Assembly: GCF_900186955.1 (NCBI RefSeq)
Contig: NZ_LT906438.1
Location: 620,001 to 684,000 of the forward strand
DNA: 64,000 nt
Source: Bacillus pumilus
Lineage (GTDB): Bacteria > Bacillota > Bacilli > Bacillales > Bacillaceae
Direction of reading: 5' to 3'
Of the stretch, positions 37,114 through 47,900 are shown in pieces. The notes under the pieces are model-generated. The model was not told the origin of the DNA and did no database searches. It worked only from the letters and a program-made list of their open reading frames with translations. The first letter of the stretch is position 1, and every line of letters begins with the position of its first letter. Both the position numbers and the translations under genes were made by a program.

Positions 37114-37679
37114 AGAAGTTTGCGATCTTCGCCTCTGGAAGCGGGACGAACTTTCAAGCCATTATAGATACGTTAAAAGAAGAAAAGTGGCAGGCAGAGG
37201 CCGCCATTGTGATTTGTGATAAACCGAGTGCAAAGGTGCTGGAGCGTGCTGAGAAAGAGGGCATTCCCTCCTTTGCTTTTACCCCGAAGGCTTTTCCGAA
37301 TAAAGCCGCTTTTGAACAAACAATCATCGAACAACTGAGGCTTCATGAAGTAGAATGGGTTTTCCTTGCGGGGTATATGAGACTAATCGGCCCGACATTA
37401 CTTGAAGCATACAAAGGGAAAATCGTGAATATCCACCCATCCTTGCTGCCAGCTTTCCCTGGTCTTGATGCCATCGGACAGGCGCATCAAGCAGGCGTCA
37501 AAGTGGCAGGCATCACCGTCCATTTTGTTGATGAAGGGATGGATACAGGTCCGATTATTGACCAAGCCGCGATCTATATTGAACAAGGCGAAGAGCTTGA
37601 ATCAATTGAAAAAAGAATGCATGAACTAGAACACACACTATATCCAAAAGTGATCAAATCACTTTTAGAATTATCTTAA
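37110..37679 (+). CDS. purN: Phosphoribosylglycinamide formyltransferase PurN
   Basis: Transfers a formyl group from 10-formyl-THF to GAR. 189 residues. [16 protein letters not shown] at the N-terminus, [34 protein letters not shown] (catalytic Asn-His) and [17 protein letters not shown] (catalytic Asp) are all in place. Coupled to purM by a 4-bp overlap. Confidence 0.96.
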   Translation: MKKFAIFASGSGTNFQAIIDTLKEEKWQAEAAIVICDKPSAKVLERAEKEGIPSFAFTPKAFPNKAAFEQTIIEQLRLHEVEWVFLAGYMRLIGPTLLEAYKGKIVNIHPSLLPAFPGLDAIGQAHQAGVKVAGITVHFVDEGMDTGPIIDQAAIYIEQGEELESIEKRMHELEHTLYPKVIKSLLELS

Positions 37680-37694
37680 TGAGGTGACGAAGGC

Positions 37695-39233
37695 ATGACG
37701 ATCAAACGCGCATTAATCAGTGTTTCTGATAAAACGAATCTTGTACCTTTTGTGAAAGAATTAACAGAACTTGGTGTTGAAGTCATTTCAACTGGAGGTA
37801 CTCATAAGCTTCTTCAAGAGAATGGCATTGATGTCATTGGGATTTCTGAAGTCACTGGATTCCCTGAAATCATGGACGGACGACTCAAAACGCTTCACCC
37901 GAACATTCATGGTGGATTATTGGCTGTGAGAGAAAACGATGAGCATATGGCACAGATTGAAAAGCATGGCATTCAGCCGATTGATCTTGTTGTCGTGAAT
38001 CTCTATCCATTCAAAGAGACGATCTCAAAAGACGATGTAACGTATGAAGAAGCAATTGAAAACATTGATATTGGCGGACCGGGAATGCTTCGTGCGGCAT
38101 CGAAAAACCACCAAGACGTCACAGTGATTGTCGATCCTCGTGATTATGATACAGTCGTTCAGCAAATCAAAGAAGGCGGCGTGTCACTTGAGAAAAAACG
38201 TGAGCTTGCGGCGAAGGTATTCCGTCATACAGCTGCTTACGATGCCCTCATTGCAGATTATTTAACGAACTTTGTTGGCGAAACAGAGCCAGAGCAGTTC
38301 ACCGTCACGTTTGAGAAAAAACAATCCCTTCGCTATGGAGAAAACCCGCACCAAGCGGCGACTTTCTATGAAAATGCTCTTCCAAGCAAAGGCTCTTTAG
38401 CTACTGCAACGCAATTACACGGAAAAGAGCTTTCCTACAACAACATCAAAGATGCAGATGCAGCTCTTCAAATCGTGCGTGAATTTACGGAGCCAGCGGC
38501 TGTGGCTGTAAAACATATGAACCCATGCGGCGTTGGTACTGGAGAAACGATTGCAGAAGCCTTTGACCGTGCATTCAAAGCAGATGAAACGTCTATTTTT
38601 GGCGGCATTGTGGCGCTTAACCGTGAAGTAGACAAGCAAACGGCCGAGGTGCTCCATACGATTTTCTTAGAAATCGTCATCGCTCCATCGTTTAGCCAAG
38701 AAGCGCTTGACGTGTTAACAGCGAAAAAGAACCTTCGTCTATTAACATTAGATGTAGAAGCAGATCTTGAGAAAAAAGAAAAGCAGCTGACAAGTGTTCA
38801 TGGCGGACTGCTCGTGCAGGATATTGATACGTATGGCTTAGAGGAAGCAACGATCTCTATTCCAACGAAAAGAGAACCTACAGAAGACGAATGGAAAGAC
38901 TTAAAGCTTGCTTGGAAAGTCGTCAAGCATGTGAAATCAAATGCCATTGTCCTTGCAAAAGATCAAATGACAGCAGGGATCGGCGCTGGTCAGATGAACC
39001 GCGTGGGCTCAGCAAATATTGCGATTGAGCAAGCAGGTGAAAAAGCGAAAGGAAGCGCACTAGGCTCTGATGCATTCTTCCCGATGGGCGATACAGTGGA
39101 AGCTGCTGCAAAGGCAGGCGTCACAGCGATCATCCAGCCAGGTGGTTCCATTCGTGATGAAGAATCAATCCAAAAAGCAGATGAATACGGCATCGCCATG
39201 GTCTTCACTGGCGTTAGACATTTCAAACATTAA
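37695..39233 (+). CDS. purH: Bifunctional AICAR transformylase/IMP cyclohydrolase PurH
   Basis: Last two steps to IMP. 512 residues: an MGS-like IMP cyclohydrolase domain at the N-terminus ([38 protein letters not shown]-like [15 protein letters not shown]), then the transformylase domain with [12 protein letters not shown] and [11 protein letters not shown]. Start ATG 37695 with GAGGTGACGAAGGC upstream. Confidence 0.96.
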   Translation: MTIKRALISVSDKTNLVPFVKELTELGVEVISTGGTHKLLQENGIDVIGISEVTGFPEIMDGRLKTLHPNIHGGLLAVRENDEHMAQIEKHGIQPIDLVVVNLYPFKETISKDDVTYEEAIENIDIGGPGMLRAASKNHQDVTVIVDPRDYDTVVQQIKEGGVSLEKKRELAAKVFRHTAAYDALIADYLTNFVGETEPEQFTVTFEKKQSLRYGENPHQAATFYENALPSKGSLATATQLHGKELSYNNIKDADAALQIVREFTEPAAVAVKHMNPCGVGTGETIAEAFDRAFKADETSIFGGIVALNREVDKQTAEVLHTIFLEIVIAPSFSQEALDVLTAKKNLRLLTLDVEADLEKKEKQLTSVHGGLLVQDIDTYGLEEATISIPTKREPTEDEWKDLKLAWKVVKHVKSNAIVLAKDQMTAGIGAGQMNRVGSANIAIEQAGEKAKGSALGSDAFFPMGDTVEAAAKAGVTAIIQPGGSIRDEESIQKADEYGIAMVFTGVRHFKH

Positions 39234-40520
<1,287 letters not shown>

Positions 40521-40522
40521 TC

Positions 40523-40562
40523 AAAACACCTTTCTATCTGATGAGATGGAAAGGTGTTTTTT
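40523..40562 (+). terminator. Terminator of the pur operon
   Basis: AAAACACCTTTC pairs with GGAAAGGTGTTTT around an ATCTGATGAGAT loop, followed by TTTTTTG. Confidence 0.9.
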
Positions 40563-40633
40563 GTTCATGAGAAGGGATGCCGATTGAAAATGAAGAAGTA
40601 GTATGGGATCACGAAAAGATATAGGGAGGAAAC

Positions 40634-40828
40634 ATGGAAATCAAAGCATTTATTATCTTTGCAATCGTCATGCTCATTTTATTTTTAGTCACTTCAAATC
40701 ACATCATGCGGGTAGCAATCAAGCAAAACAAAGTCAAAAAAGGTTCAGCCCTTCGTTATATGGTCATTTCCATTTTTTCTGGCATTGTCATTGTTTCGTT
40801 TTCTATTTGGACATTCTTTATTAACTGA
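40634..40828 (+). CDS. Small two-helix membrane protein
   Basis: A 64-residue protein with hydrophobic stretches FIIFAIVMLILFLVTS (~5-20) and YMVISIFSGIVIVSFSIWTFF (~42-62), with a basic loop (KQNKVKKG) between them. It has a strong ribosome site (GGGAGGAAAC before ATG). It lies 22 bp before the acetyltransferase gene, so it may be co-transcribed with it. Not recognised; function unknown. Confidence 0.65.
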   Translation: MEIKAFIIFAIVMLILFLVTSNHIMRVAIKQNKVKKGSALRYMVISIFSGIVIVSFSIWTFFIN

Positions 40829-40850
40829 TTCATTAGAGAGGAATGAGTGT

Positions 40851-41696
40851 ATGGTGCAATTGAAGAAACTTGCAAACGAGCGTTTTTCTGCCTTGATCTG
40901 TATTGATTCATTTAATGAGCGAATTCGTTTGGACGACTATAGTGGCAGGGTGCGGGATGTCATTCAGTCCGTTCTTCAGGAAGCGGCGGCCTGTAAGGCT
41001 TCTAAGGTCATTGTGAAAGTAAGACGTGAGCATGTGCCGCTTTTTTTAGAGAAAGGCTTTCGGCTTGAAGGCGTGTTTTCTCATTATTTTCTTGGAAGTG
41101 ATGCGTACGGCATGTCTCTATTTCTCACTGAGGGGCGGATGAACAGTCCATATTGGCTGAAGGAAGATGAAATAGTTGCGTCTATACAAGAAAAGCCGAT
41201 TAAAAAAGACCAAGGCACGTGGCAGGATGAGTATGTGATGAGGAAAGCCGATCTGAAGGATGTGCACAAGCTGGCAAAGCTCTATGATACGGTCTTTGAA
41301 ACGTATCCTACGCCAATGAACGAGCCAGATTATATTCAAAAGGTAATGGAGGAAGGGACGGTCTTTTATGCTGTTGAACACAACGGACACATTGTGAGTG
41401 CAGCATCCGCTGAGATCAATGCGCCGTATGGTCATGCGGAATTAACAGATTGTGCGACCCTTCCTTCATATAGAAAACTAGGATTCATGCATCATTTAAT
41501 TCTAGCACTTGAAAAAGAACTCCAGTCGATGCATATCTATGTCTTTTATTCACTTGCCCGTGCACTGTCCTATGGAATGAATCAAGTGTTTTATCAGCTT
41601 GGTTATACATATACCGGGCGCTTCCAAAACAACTGCTATATTTTTGACAAAATTGAAGATATGAATTTATGGGTCAAAACGCCAAATGAATCATGA
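40851..41696 (+). CDS. GNAT acetyltransferase, YodP/AblB-like (beta-lysine acetyltransferase type)
   Basis: 281 residues. The N-terminal half (LANERFSALICIDSFNERIRLDDYSG) and the C-terminal GNAT domain (VMRKADLKDVHKLAKLYDTVFETYPTPM, ELTDCATLPSYRKLGFMHHLI) match the layout of AblB/YodP putative beta-lysine N-acetyltransferases. In B. subtilis yodP sits with kamA, yodQ, yodR, yodS and yodT; all except kamA have counterparts within the next 6 kb here. ATG 40851 is chosen (GAGAGG upstream) over the longer frame from 40785. Its stop overlaps that of the converging PucR gene in TCATGA. Substrate is inferred from the family. Confidence 0.78.
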   Translation: MVQLKKLANERFSALICIDSFNERIRLDDYSGRVRDVIQSVLQEAAACKASKVIVKVRREHVPLFLEKGFRLEGVFSHYFLGSDAYGMSLFLTEGRMNSPYWLKEDEIVASIQEKPIKKDQGTWQDEYVMRKADLKDVHKLAKLYDTVFETYPTPMNEPDYIQKVMEEGTVFYAVEHNGHIVSAASAEINAPYGHAELTDCATLPSYRKLGFMHHLILALEKELQSMHIYVFYSLARALSYGMNQVFYQLGYTYTGRFQNNCYIFDKIEDMNLWVKTPNES

Positions 41697-43349
41697 AATG
41701 GTTCTCATCTGATCAAGCAAACCAGAAAGGCGGTACGCCATGATACTGAGCTGCAGCTTCATCCGATCATCTGTTGATTTGAGGCTGCAGCCTGTTCTCG
41801 TTTCAATTTGTTTCAGCCGGTAGCTTAAGGTATGTCTGTGAATAAACAATTCTCCCGCAGATTTTTGAATATTTTCATTGTGTGCCAAATACACTTCGAG
41901 TGTATGGATCAGGTCAGCCCCTTGTTTTTTCGTATAAAGCAAAGGGCTTAACAGCTCCACGTAAAAATCATGCAAATTCATACCCGCTTCATTCATTTCA
42001 AGAAGCATCCCATATAAGCCGAGCTTTTGATAATGAATGATGCTTTCGTCTGTTTTTAAAAGCGGAAGAAGCCTTGCTGCATACTGCGCTTCCTTCGCGC
42101 TTTTAGAAAAGAGACTGATCTGGTCATAGGCTCTCCCAATACCAATGACAATCGGATGGACGGGGAAAAAATAAGACCAAGTGCTCCGGCACTCCTCTGC
42201 TGCGCGATACCATTCCGCTTCTTGAAACGCTTTTTTTCCTGCGGGTGTCAGGATAAAAATGGAATCAAGCCTTGCCTTTAGTAAAAAGGGAATATGTCTG
42301 CGTTCAAAGATCGACGTGAGTAATTGAGAGAGGCGCTGCATCATTTGGTGATCGAGCTGTGTGTGCTGATGCTGAAATTGAAAGTAGATCACCACCTGCT
42401 CCTCGCTCATATCATATTGCAGCTTTGTTGCTTGTTCGACCACGTAGCTTTCTTCTGTATATTGCTGCTGCAAAATATCATCTAACAAATGTCCCTGCAT
42501 TTGGTTTTCTGTATCTTGAATGGCTTTTTGCTTTAGCCATTCAATCGCATACACTGCCCCAGCATGCTCGATCGCAATCGCGTCGAGATGATGCCACGTA
42601 TCCTTTTTCTTTAAAGACACAATAAACCCGAAAATATCACCCATCGCAATCACCGGACATGCGGCGAGGACAAATGCTCCGCACGTGTCATAGACGAGCC
42701 GCCCTTTTTCCTCTGCCTGCTTGAGAAGGGGCATGGTTTCAATTGGTTCATGATCTGTCAGAAAGCCAAAAGCAGGAGAGTACGTCACTTCATCTTTGAT
42801 GAGGTGAGCCGCTGTTTGATGTAAAAAGACATCAAGAACGACAATGTTCGCTGCAGTGAGATGTGCCAGTTCCTCTGTAATTTGCGTCACATTTTTATTC
42901 CTTACATTTAATTGGGTCAGTCTTTGATGAATCGCGGATGAATATTTAAGCTGATGAAGCTGGCTACTCACGATTTGTTCTAACACGGCTTTTGTAATAT
43001 CTGAGAAATTGATGTGTGGCGGAATCTCGATGAGCGGAATGCCGCTATTTTTCGCCGCTTGAATGAGTGATGTTGGAATGTCGCTTAAGTACACACCTTT
43101 ATAAATGGCGATAGCTGATAGCCTTTGAGATTGAATCAATTCCTCAAGCCGGGCGCGTCTTTCTTGATTGTCTGCGAGCCCAAATCCGGTTGTGACGAGT
43201 AATTCCCCTTCGGAAAGCCTCGACGTGTCCTCGATGATTTCCACGATGGTCACCCACTGAATGAGGCGATCCAGTCCATTTTCTCCAGCAAGCAGCTTTG
43301 TTCCCTTCATGATATCGAGCGAGAGTGCATCTTTGACGAGAATCGCCAT
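41691..43349 (-). CDS. PucR-family transcription regulator
   Basis: A 552-residue protein. N-terminal PucR sensory domain (~residues 5-125: VKDALSLDIMKGTKLLAGENGLDR, GELLVTTGFGL, IPLIEIPPHINFSDI), a middle GGDEF-like/CdaR region, and C-terminal PucR HTH (AGELFIHRHTLSYRLKQIETRTG, ~500-522). PucR proteins usually activate catabolic genes in response to the pathway compound. It is divergent from the aminotransferase/CoA-transferase/deacylase operon at 43540 and convergent with the yodP-like gene, so it is the likely regulator of this cluster. Inducer unknown. Confidence 0.87.
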   Translation of the reverse strand: MAILVKDALSLDIMKGTKLLAGENGLDRLIQWVTIVEIIEDTSRLSEGELLVTTGFGLADNQERRARLEELIQSQRLSAIAIYKGVYLSDIPTSLIQAAKNSGIPLIEIPPHINFSDITKAVLEQIVSSQLHQLKYSSAIHQRLTQLNVRNKNVTQITEELAHLTAANIVVLDVFLHQTAAHLIKDEVTYSPAFGFLTDHEPIETMPLLKQAEEKGRLVYDTCGAFVLAACPVIAMGDIFGFIVSLKKKDTWHHLDAIAIEHAGAVYAIEWLKQKAIQDTENQMQGHLLDDILQQQYTEESYVVEQATKLQYDMSEEQVVIYFQFQHQHTQLDHQMMQRLSQLLTSIFERRHIPFLLKARLDSIFILTPAGKKAFQEAEWYRAAEECRSTWSYFFPVHPIVIGIGRAYDQISLFSKSAKEAQYAARLLPLLKTDESIIHYQKLGLYGMLLEMNEAGMNLHDFYVELLSPLLYTKKQGADLIHTLEVYLAHNENIQKSAGELFIHRHTLSYRLKQIETRTGCSLKSTDDRMKLQLSIMAYRLSGLLDQMRTIS

Positions 43350-43539
43350 AGACTCATGACCTCCTTTTGAACACTCTTATACACGATGTATAAAAAATGC
43401 GTCTGAAATTCGGGCATGTGGCGAATGGAGGATGACTGCCCTCTTGATTAAGCTAATCTTATAACAAGTATACAAAATTTTCTTGCGATTCATGAAAAAG
43501 AAAGAGGCAGCTGCTGACGAGAGAGGGAGGAATGGCAAA
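43350..43539. promoter_or_regulatory. Divergent control region, PucR gene / aminotransferase operon
   Basis: A 190-bp gap between divergent genes. It contains ATACACGATGTATAAAAAATG near 43380 and TATAACAAGTATACAAAATTTT near 43460-43482. The latter has a TATACAAAAT element that could be a -10 (sigma-A, or loosely sigma-E as for B. subtilis yodT-type genes). I cannot assign the sigma factor with confidence. Confidence 0.35.
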
Positions 43540-44904
43540 GTGGAAACCCGGGATTACTTAATCAAACCAATGTTGAATCAGCATTATCCTGTGGCTGTGA
43601 AAGGAGAGGGAATTTATTTATATGATCGGGACGGAAAAAAATATATAGACGGCTCATCGGGGGCCGTCACGGCAAGTATTGGACATGGCATACGTGAAAT
43701 CATTGATGCCATGACCGAGCAAGCGGAAAAAGTGAGCTTTACGTACAGATCACAATTCACAAATGAACCAGCAGAAGAACTTGCCTATGAATTGAGTACG
43801 CTTTGTCCAGGTAACCTGAACTGGTCTTTTTTTGTCGGAAGCGGATCAGAGGCAACAGAAACGGCTATGAAAATTGCTATTCAGCATTGGCAGGAGCAGG
43901 GAAAGGCGGAGAAGAATCACATTATTTCTCGATGGATGAGTTATCACGGCATCACCCTCGGTGCGCTGTCGATGTCCGGACATATTGCAAGGAGAGAGCG
44001 CTTTGAACCATTGCTCGAAAAGAACCCAGTGCTGTCTCCGCCATATAGCTATCGTTCATGGCTGCCGAAGGAAGAGGGCAAGCAGGTTGAATGGTATGTC
44101 CAGGAATTTAAAACCGTCATTCAGCGTATAGGAAAAGAGAGGATAGCCGCTTTTATTGCAGAGCCGATTGTCGGAGCATCGGGAGCGGCTCTAGTACCGC
44201 CAGACGGATATTTTGAAGCAATGAAGCGTGTCTGTGAGGAAAACGATATTTTAATGATTGCAGACGAAGTCATGACAGGCTTTGGACGAACTGGGAAAAT
44301 GTTTGCGATGGAGCATTGGGGCGTCGTACCAGATATTATGGTTCTCGGCAAAGGGATGAGTGCTGGCTATTCACCGATTGCGGCAGCCGTCTCAGCGGAT
44401 CATGTCATCGCGCCAATTCTGAGTGGTTCCGGATCTGTGATGGCAGGTCATACCTATAGCGGCAACCCGCTTTCAGTAGCCGTCTCACTGGCTGTCATTC
44501 GATATATGAAAAAACATCAGCTTCCTGACCGAGCGGATCTGTCTGGCCGCTATTTAATGAATGCTTTAAAGGATGTGCAAACAAACCATTTCATCATAGG
44601 AGATGTGAGAGGAAAGGGACTACTCATCGGCATTGAGTTTGTCGCAGACCGTTTATCGAAAACACCATTTCCTGCCCATGCTCAAATGACGCATTTAGTC
44701 GTTGAGACAGCGAAGCAAAATGGCTTGCTCGTATACCCAGCAAGCGCCGGCGAGGATGGATTGGGAGGTGCAGCGGTCATGATTGCACCGCCGCTTTCTA
44801 TCACGCAGCAGGAGATGGATGAACTTATTCAATTATTTGAGCAGACCATCACGCAGGTCGAACAAGAAGTCATCAACCGAGGGTTTTTCCCATCTGCGAT
44901 GTAG
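43540..44904 (+). CDS. Class III PLP aminotransferase, YodT-like
   Basis: 454 residues, aminotransferase class III. YLYDRDGKKYIDGSSGAVTASIGHG at the N-terminus, FFVGSGSEATETAMKIA (PLP phosphate site), IADEVMTGFGRTGKMFA (Asp binding the PLP ring) and VLGKGMSAGYSPIAA (Lys forming the Schiff base). The open frame begins at TTG 43483, but GTG 43540 (METRDYLIKPM) has GGAGG nine bases before it. Gene one of a four-gene operon matching B. subtilis yodT-yodS-yodR-yodQ. It probably deaminates an omega- or beta-amino acid; the exact substrate is unknown. Confidence 0.85.
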   Translation: METRDYLIKPMLNQHYPVAVKGEGIYLYDRDGKKYIDGSSGAVTASIGHGIREIIDAMTEQAEKVSFTYRSQFTNEPAEELAYELSTLCPGNLNWSFFVGSGSEATETAMKIAIQHWQEQGKAEKNHIISRWMSYHGITLGALSMSGHIARRERFEPLLEKNPVLSPPYSYRSWLPKEEGKQVEWYVQEFKTVIQRIGKERIAAFIAEPIVGASGAALVPPDGYFEAMKRVCEENDILMIADEVMTGFGRTGKMFAMEHWGVVPDIMVLGKGMSAGYSPIAAAVSADHVIAPILSGSGSVMAGHTYSGNPLSVAVSLAVIRYMKKHQLPDRADLSGRYLMNALKDVQTNHFIIGDVRGKGLLIGIEFVADRLSKTPFPAHAQMTHLVVETAKQNGLLVYPASAGEDGLGGAAVMIAPPLSITQQEMDELIQLFEQTITQVEQEVINRGFFPSAM

Positions 44905-44913
44905 GGAGGAAAG

Positions 44914-45603
44914 ATGATGAACAAAACAGTGAATGTAGATGAAGTGATCACGCATTTTAGGGACGGCATGACCATCATGTTTGGCGGGTTTGGCGGCGTA
45001 GGGTCGCCGCCATCATTGATCGACGCCATTCTAGAAGCGAATATTAAAGATCTGACATTGATCGGAAACGATGCAGGCTTCCCGCAAATAGGTGTTGGCC
45101 GGCTGATCACAGAAGGAAGAGTCAAGAAGATCATTGCTTCTCATATTGGCTCAAATCCAATAGCCGGACAGAAAATGCAATCAGGTACACTAGATGTTCA
45201 TTTTTACCCGCAGGGCATTCTAGCAGAAAAAATACGAGCTGGCGGGATGGGCTTGGCAGGCATTGTAACAGATGTCGGCATGGATAGCCTCAATCTCGAT
45301 GAGAAGCAGCTCGTGCCGCTAAACGGAAAGACATATATCCTTGAGCCTGCGCTGACAGCGGATATTGCCATTGTGAATGCCTTCAAAGCAGATGAAGCAG
45401 GAAATCTGATATTTGATAAAAGTGCACGGAATACAAACCCGATTGTGGCGATGGCAGGAGACTGGACCATTGCGGAAGTGGAAGAGATCGTGCCTGTAGG
45501 CAGTCTTCATCCAGAGGAAATCGTGACACCAGGCGTATTTGTGAACCAGATCGTGCAATCAAAAGGAGTGAACTGGACATGGGCATGGGAGACATCGATT
45601 TAA
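44914..45603 (+). CDS. CoA-transferase subunit A, YodS-like
   Basis: 229-residue alpha subunit of a 3-oxoacid-type CoA-transferase. TIMFGGFGGVGSPPSLIDAI, the CoA-binding NDAGFPQIGVGRLI and HIGSNPIAG fit the AtoD/ScoA family. Start ATG 44914 after GGGAGGAAAG, 9 bp after the aminotransferase. It overlaps the beta-subunit gene by 25 bp, as is common for subunit pairs. It likely activates the keto acid formed upstream in the pathway. Confidence 0.87.
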   Translation: MMNKTVNVDEVITHFRDGMTIMFGGFGGVGSPPSLIDAILEANIKDLTLIGNDAGFPQIGVGRLITEGRVKKIIASHIGSNPIAGQKMQSGTLDVHFYPQGILAEKIRAGGMGLAGIVTDVGMDSLNLDEKQLVPLNGKTYILEPALTADIAIVNAFKADEAGNLIFDKSARNTNPIVAMAGDWTIAEVEEIVPVGSLHPEEIVTPGVFVNQIVQSKGVNWTWAWETSI

Positions 45604-46244
45604 GACACCGCATAGCCAAACGGGCGGCGCAGGAAATTGAAGATGGCATGATCGTCAATCTTGGGATCGGCATCCCAACCCTTGCGGCTGATTACATTCC
45701 AGCGCATTACAACGTATGGCTTCATGCAGAAAACGGCATTATGGGGGCAGGCGCCTCACCAGCACAAGGAGAAGAAGATCCGAATTTGTGCAATGCCGGT
45801 GGTTTTCCTATTACGTTAACAAAAGGCGGCTCATACATGGACAGCACGACCGCTTTTGGCATCATTCGAAAAGGCATGCTGGATATGACCATTTTAGGTG
45901 CACTTGAAGTAAGCAGTCAGGGTGATCTTGCGAATTGGATTGTGCCAGGCAAACGAGTACCCGGGATGGGCGGAGCGATTGAGCTTGCGCAAAAGGCGAA
46001 AAAGGTTGTGGTGGTGATGAGCCACCTCGATAAACACGGTGAGTCAAAGGTGAAATCTGCCTGCACACTGCCCTTAACTGCTAAGTCTTGTGTGGATCTA
46101 ATTATTACGGATATGGCAGTCATTGAGGTCAAATCACAGCTGCTCATTTTACGTGAAGTCATGCCGCCGTATCAGCCGGAAGATGTCATAAGGGCGACAG
46201 AGGCACCTTTAATTTTAGCGCCTGATGTCAAATCTGTTGTGTAG
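45579..46244 (+). CDS. CoA-transferase subunit B, YodR-like
   Basis: 221-residue beta subunit. DGMIVNLGIGIPTLAADYIP at the N-terminus, followed by the active-site glutamate motif AENGIMGAG (the Glu forms the glutamyl-CoA intermediate), then MDSTTAFGIIRKGMLDMTILGALEVS. AAAB-type AtoA/ScoB family. The start ATG 45579 follows AAAGGAG inside the alpha-subunit gene. Forms a heteromer with the preceding product. Confidence 0.88.
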   Translation: MGMGDIDLRHRIAKRAAQEIEDGMIVNLGIGIPTLAADYIPAHYNVWLHAENGIMGAGASPAQGEEDPNLCNAGGFPITLTKGGSYMDSTTAFGIIRKGMLDMTILGALEVSSQGDLANWIVPGKRVPGMGGAIELAQKAKKVVVVMSHLDKHGESKVKSACTLPLTAKSCVDLIITDMAVIEVKSQLLILREVMPPYQPEDVIRATEAPLILAPDVKSVV

Positions 46245-46249
46245 AAAGG

Positions 46250-47524
46250 ATGAATGACTTGCAGCCAATCACACGTATCAGAAGCTGGATGAGAGAGCAC
46301 CAAGATGAAGCGATTGCGCTTCTTCAGCAAATGGTGCAATGTGAGAGCACCCAAGGGAATGAACAAGGTGTGCAGCAAATCGTAGCAAATAAGCTGTCTG
46401 CCATTGGTTTTGATGTAGATGTATGGGACATTGGCGGAGAAGACTTGCTAGAACACCCGTATTTCTATTCCCCGAGACGTTCCTTTAAAGGAAGTCCCAA
46501 TGTCGCCGGACGATTGAAGGGAAAAGGGGGCGGCAAATCCATTTTATTAAATGGGCACGTCGATGTTGTGCCAGCAGGAGATGCGAAACAATGGACATAT
46601 CCGCCCTACAGCGGGCATATCATAAACGGGAGACTTTATGGACGCGGGGCAACAGATATGAAAGGCGGAAATGTTTCTTTACTCTTTGCACTAGAGGCAC
46701 TGCATGCGCTTCAGATTCCGCTGAAAGGGGATGTCGTGTTTCATAGTGTCGTCGAAGAAGAGAGCGGCGGCGCCGGTACTCTTGCAGCCATACTGAGAGG
46801 GTATACAGCAGATGCGGCGATCATTCCAGAACCAAGTCATATGAAAATCTTTCCGATTCAGCAGGGATCTAAGTGGTTCAGACTGCATATTAAAGGAAGG
46901 GCAGCTCATGGCGGAACAAGATATCATGGCGTTTCCGCTATTGAAAAGAGTACGATCGTTCTTTCGCATGTAGCGGCACTTGAAGAAGAACGAAATCAAC
47001 GCATCACCGAACCATTATTTCAGCATATCCCCATTCCAATCCCCATCAACATAGGGAAAATTCAAGGTGGTGATTGGCCGTCCTCTGTAGCAGATCTAGT
47101 CACAATGGAGGGAAGACTTGGTGTGATGCCAGGTGAGACGGTTGAGCAGGCAGAGAAGGAACTAGAAAATTGGATGATGAGACTTGGGGAAGAGGATGAA
47201 TGGTTCAAAGAGCATCCTGTTGAAGTCGAATGGTTTGGTGCTAGATGGCTTCCAGGCTCAATCGATACGGATCATCCACTTTTAGGTCTATTGAAGGAAC
47301 AATATGAAGCGGTCAAGAAGGAGCCCCCAAAGATCGAAGCTGCTCCTTGGGGAACAGACGGCGGATTACTGTCACAGGCGGCAGGTATCCCGATCATCGT
47401 CTTCGGACCTGGAACAACAGAGCTTGCCCATTTTCCGAATGAATCTATCGACATTGAGCATGTCATTGAAGCCGCAGAAATTATCGCAGGTACGATGGTG
47501 GAATGGTGTGAAGCAGCGGAGTGA
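46250..47524 (+). CDS. M20 deacylase/peptidase, YodQ-like (ArgE/DapE family)
   Basis: 424 residues. Zinc-binding and catalytic motifs of M20 enzymes: LNGHVDVVPAGD (His, Asp), GRGATDMKGG (bridging Asp), VEEESGGAGTLA (catalytic Glu and metal Glu), and EPSHMKIFPIQQGSKWF. It probably removes an acyl group from an N-acylated amino acid, the counterpart of the YodP-like acetyltransferase. The start is ATG 46250 or the in-frame TTG 46259; the AAAGG site fits the TTG spacing better. Last gene of the operon; a hairpin follows at 47549. Confidence 0.84.
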   Translation: MNDLQPITRIRSWMREHQDEAIALLQQMVQCESTQGNEQGVQQIVANKLSAIGFDVDVWDIGGEDLLEHPYFYSPRRSFKGSPNVAGRLKGKGGGKSILLNGHVDVVPAGDAKQWTYPPYSGHIINGRLYGRGATDMKGGNVSLLFALEALHALQIPLKGDVVFHSVVEEESGGAGTLAAILRGYTADAAIIPEPSHMKIFPIQQGSKWFRLHIKGRAAHGGTRYHGVSAIEKSTIVLSHVAALEEERNQRITEPLFQHIPIPIPINIGKIQGGDWPSSVADLVTMEGRLGVMPGETVEQAEKELENWMMRLGEEDEWFKEHPVEVEWFGARWLPGSIDTDHPLLGLLKEQYEAVKKEPPKIEAAPWGTDGGLLSQAAGIPIIVFGPGTTELAHFPNESIDIEHVIEAAEIIAGTMVEWCEAAE

Positions 47525-47546
47525 TATAAAAACGATCACAAAAAAG

Positions 47547-47575
47547 AAGGCTGTTCACTCAGCCTTCTCTTTATG
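47547..47575. terminator. Bidirectional terminator between the YodQ-like and DUF2892-like genes
   Basis: GAAGGCTG pairs with CAGCCTTC (47550-47570), with A-run on the left and TCTTT on the right. It can serve both converging genes; the stop codon of the minus-strand gene lies in its loop. Confidence 0.75.
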
Positions 47576-47776
47576 TGTGTCTTGCTGCTCACACATATAC
47601 GTCACTGGACAAAAACGAAGAATGCCAGATGCCAGTTTCATTCCGCCGAACATGATGCTGAAAAGCAGCATTTTACTCCATGGTTTTCTAGCATATAAAG
47701 AACCAGCCACAGTACATATTGTCATTCCACAGGCAATTCGAATGAGCGCTTCCATTAAGCCGAGATTAGGTTTCAT
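47555..47776 (-). CDS. DUF2892-like small membrane protein
   Basis: A 73-residue protein: KPNLGLMEALIRIACGMTICTVAGSLYARKPWSKMLLFSIMFGGMKLASGILRFCPVTYMC, cited in pieces as the N-terminal KPNLGLMEALIRIACG and the C-terminal GILRFCPVTYMCE. Two membrane helices and the C-P-V-x-Y-x-C ending are typical of DUF2892/YgaP-tail proteins, often linked to sulfur or rhodanese proteins. Orientation is opposite to the flanking genes. Function not established. Confidence 0.72.
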   Translation of the reverse strand: MKPNLGLMEALIRIACGMTICTVAGSLYARKPWSKMLLFSIMFGGMKLASGILRFCPVTYMCEQQDTHKEKAE

Positions 47777-47900
47777 TGAAGGTAAATCTCCTTTTTTAAA
47801 TATTTTAAGTGTGATTTCAAGAAATTGTAACGTTTCATTAATGCGTAACGTGGTTCGTTATGTTACGATAGGGCTAATACAAATGAAGGAGAGTATGTGA
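47777..47900 (+). promoter_or_regulatory. yerA upstream region with repeated GTAACG elements
   Basis: GTAACG (47827-47832), CGTAAC (47844-47849) and GTTACG (47862-47867) are spaced about 17-18 bp apart. The last two form an inverted repeat, CGTAAC-N12-GTTACG. TAATAC at 47875-47880 could be the -10. This looks like an operator for a dimeric regulator of yerA. Confidence 0.45.
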
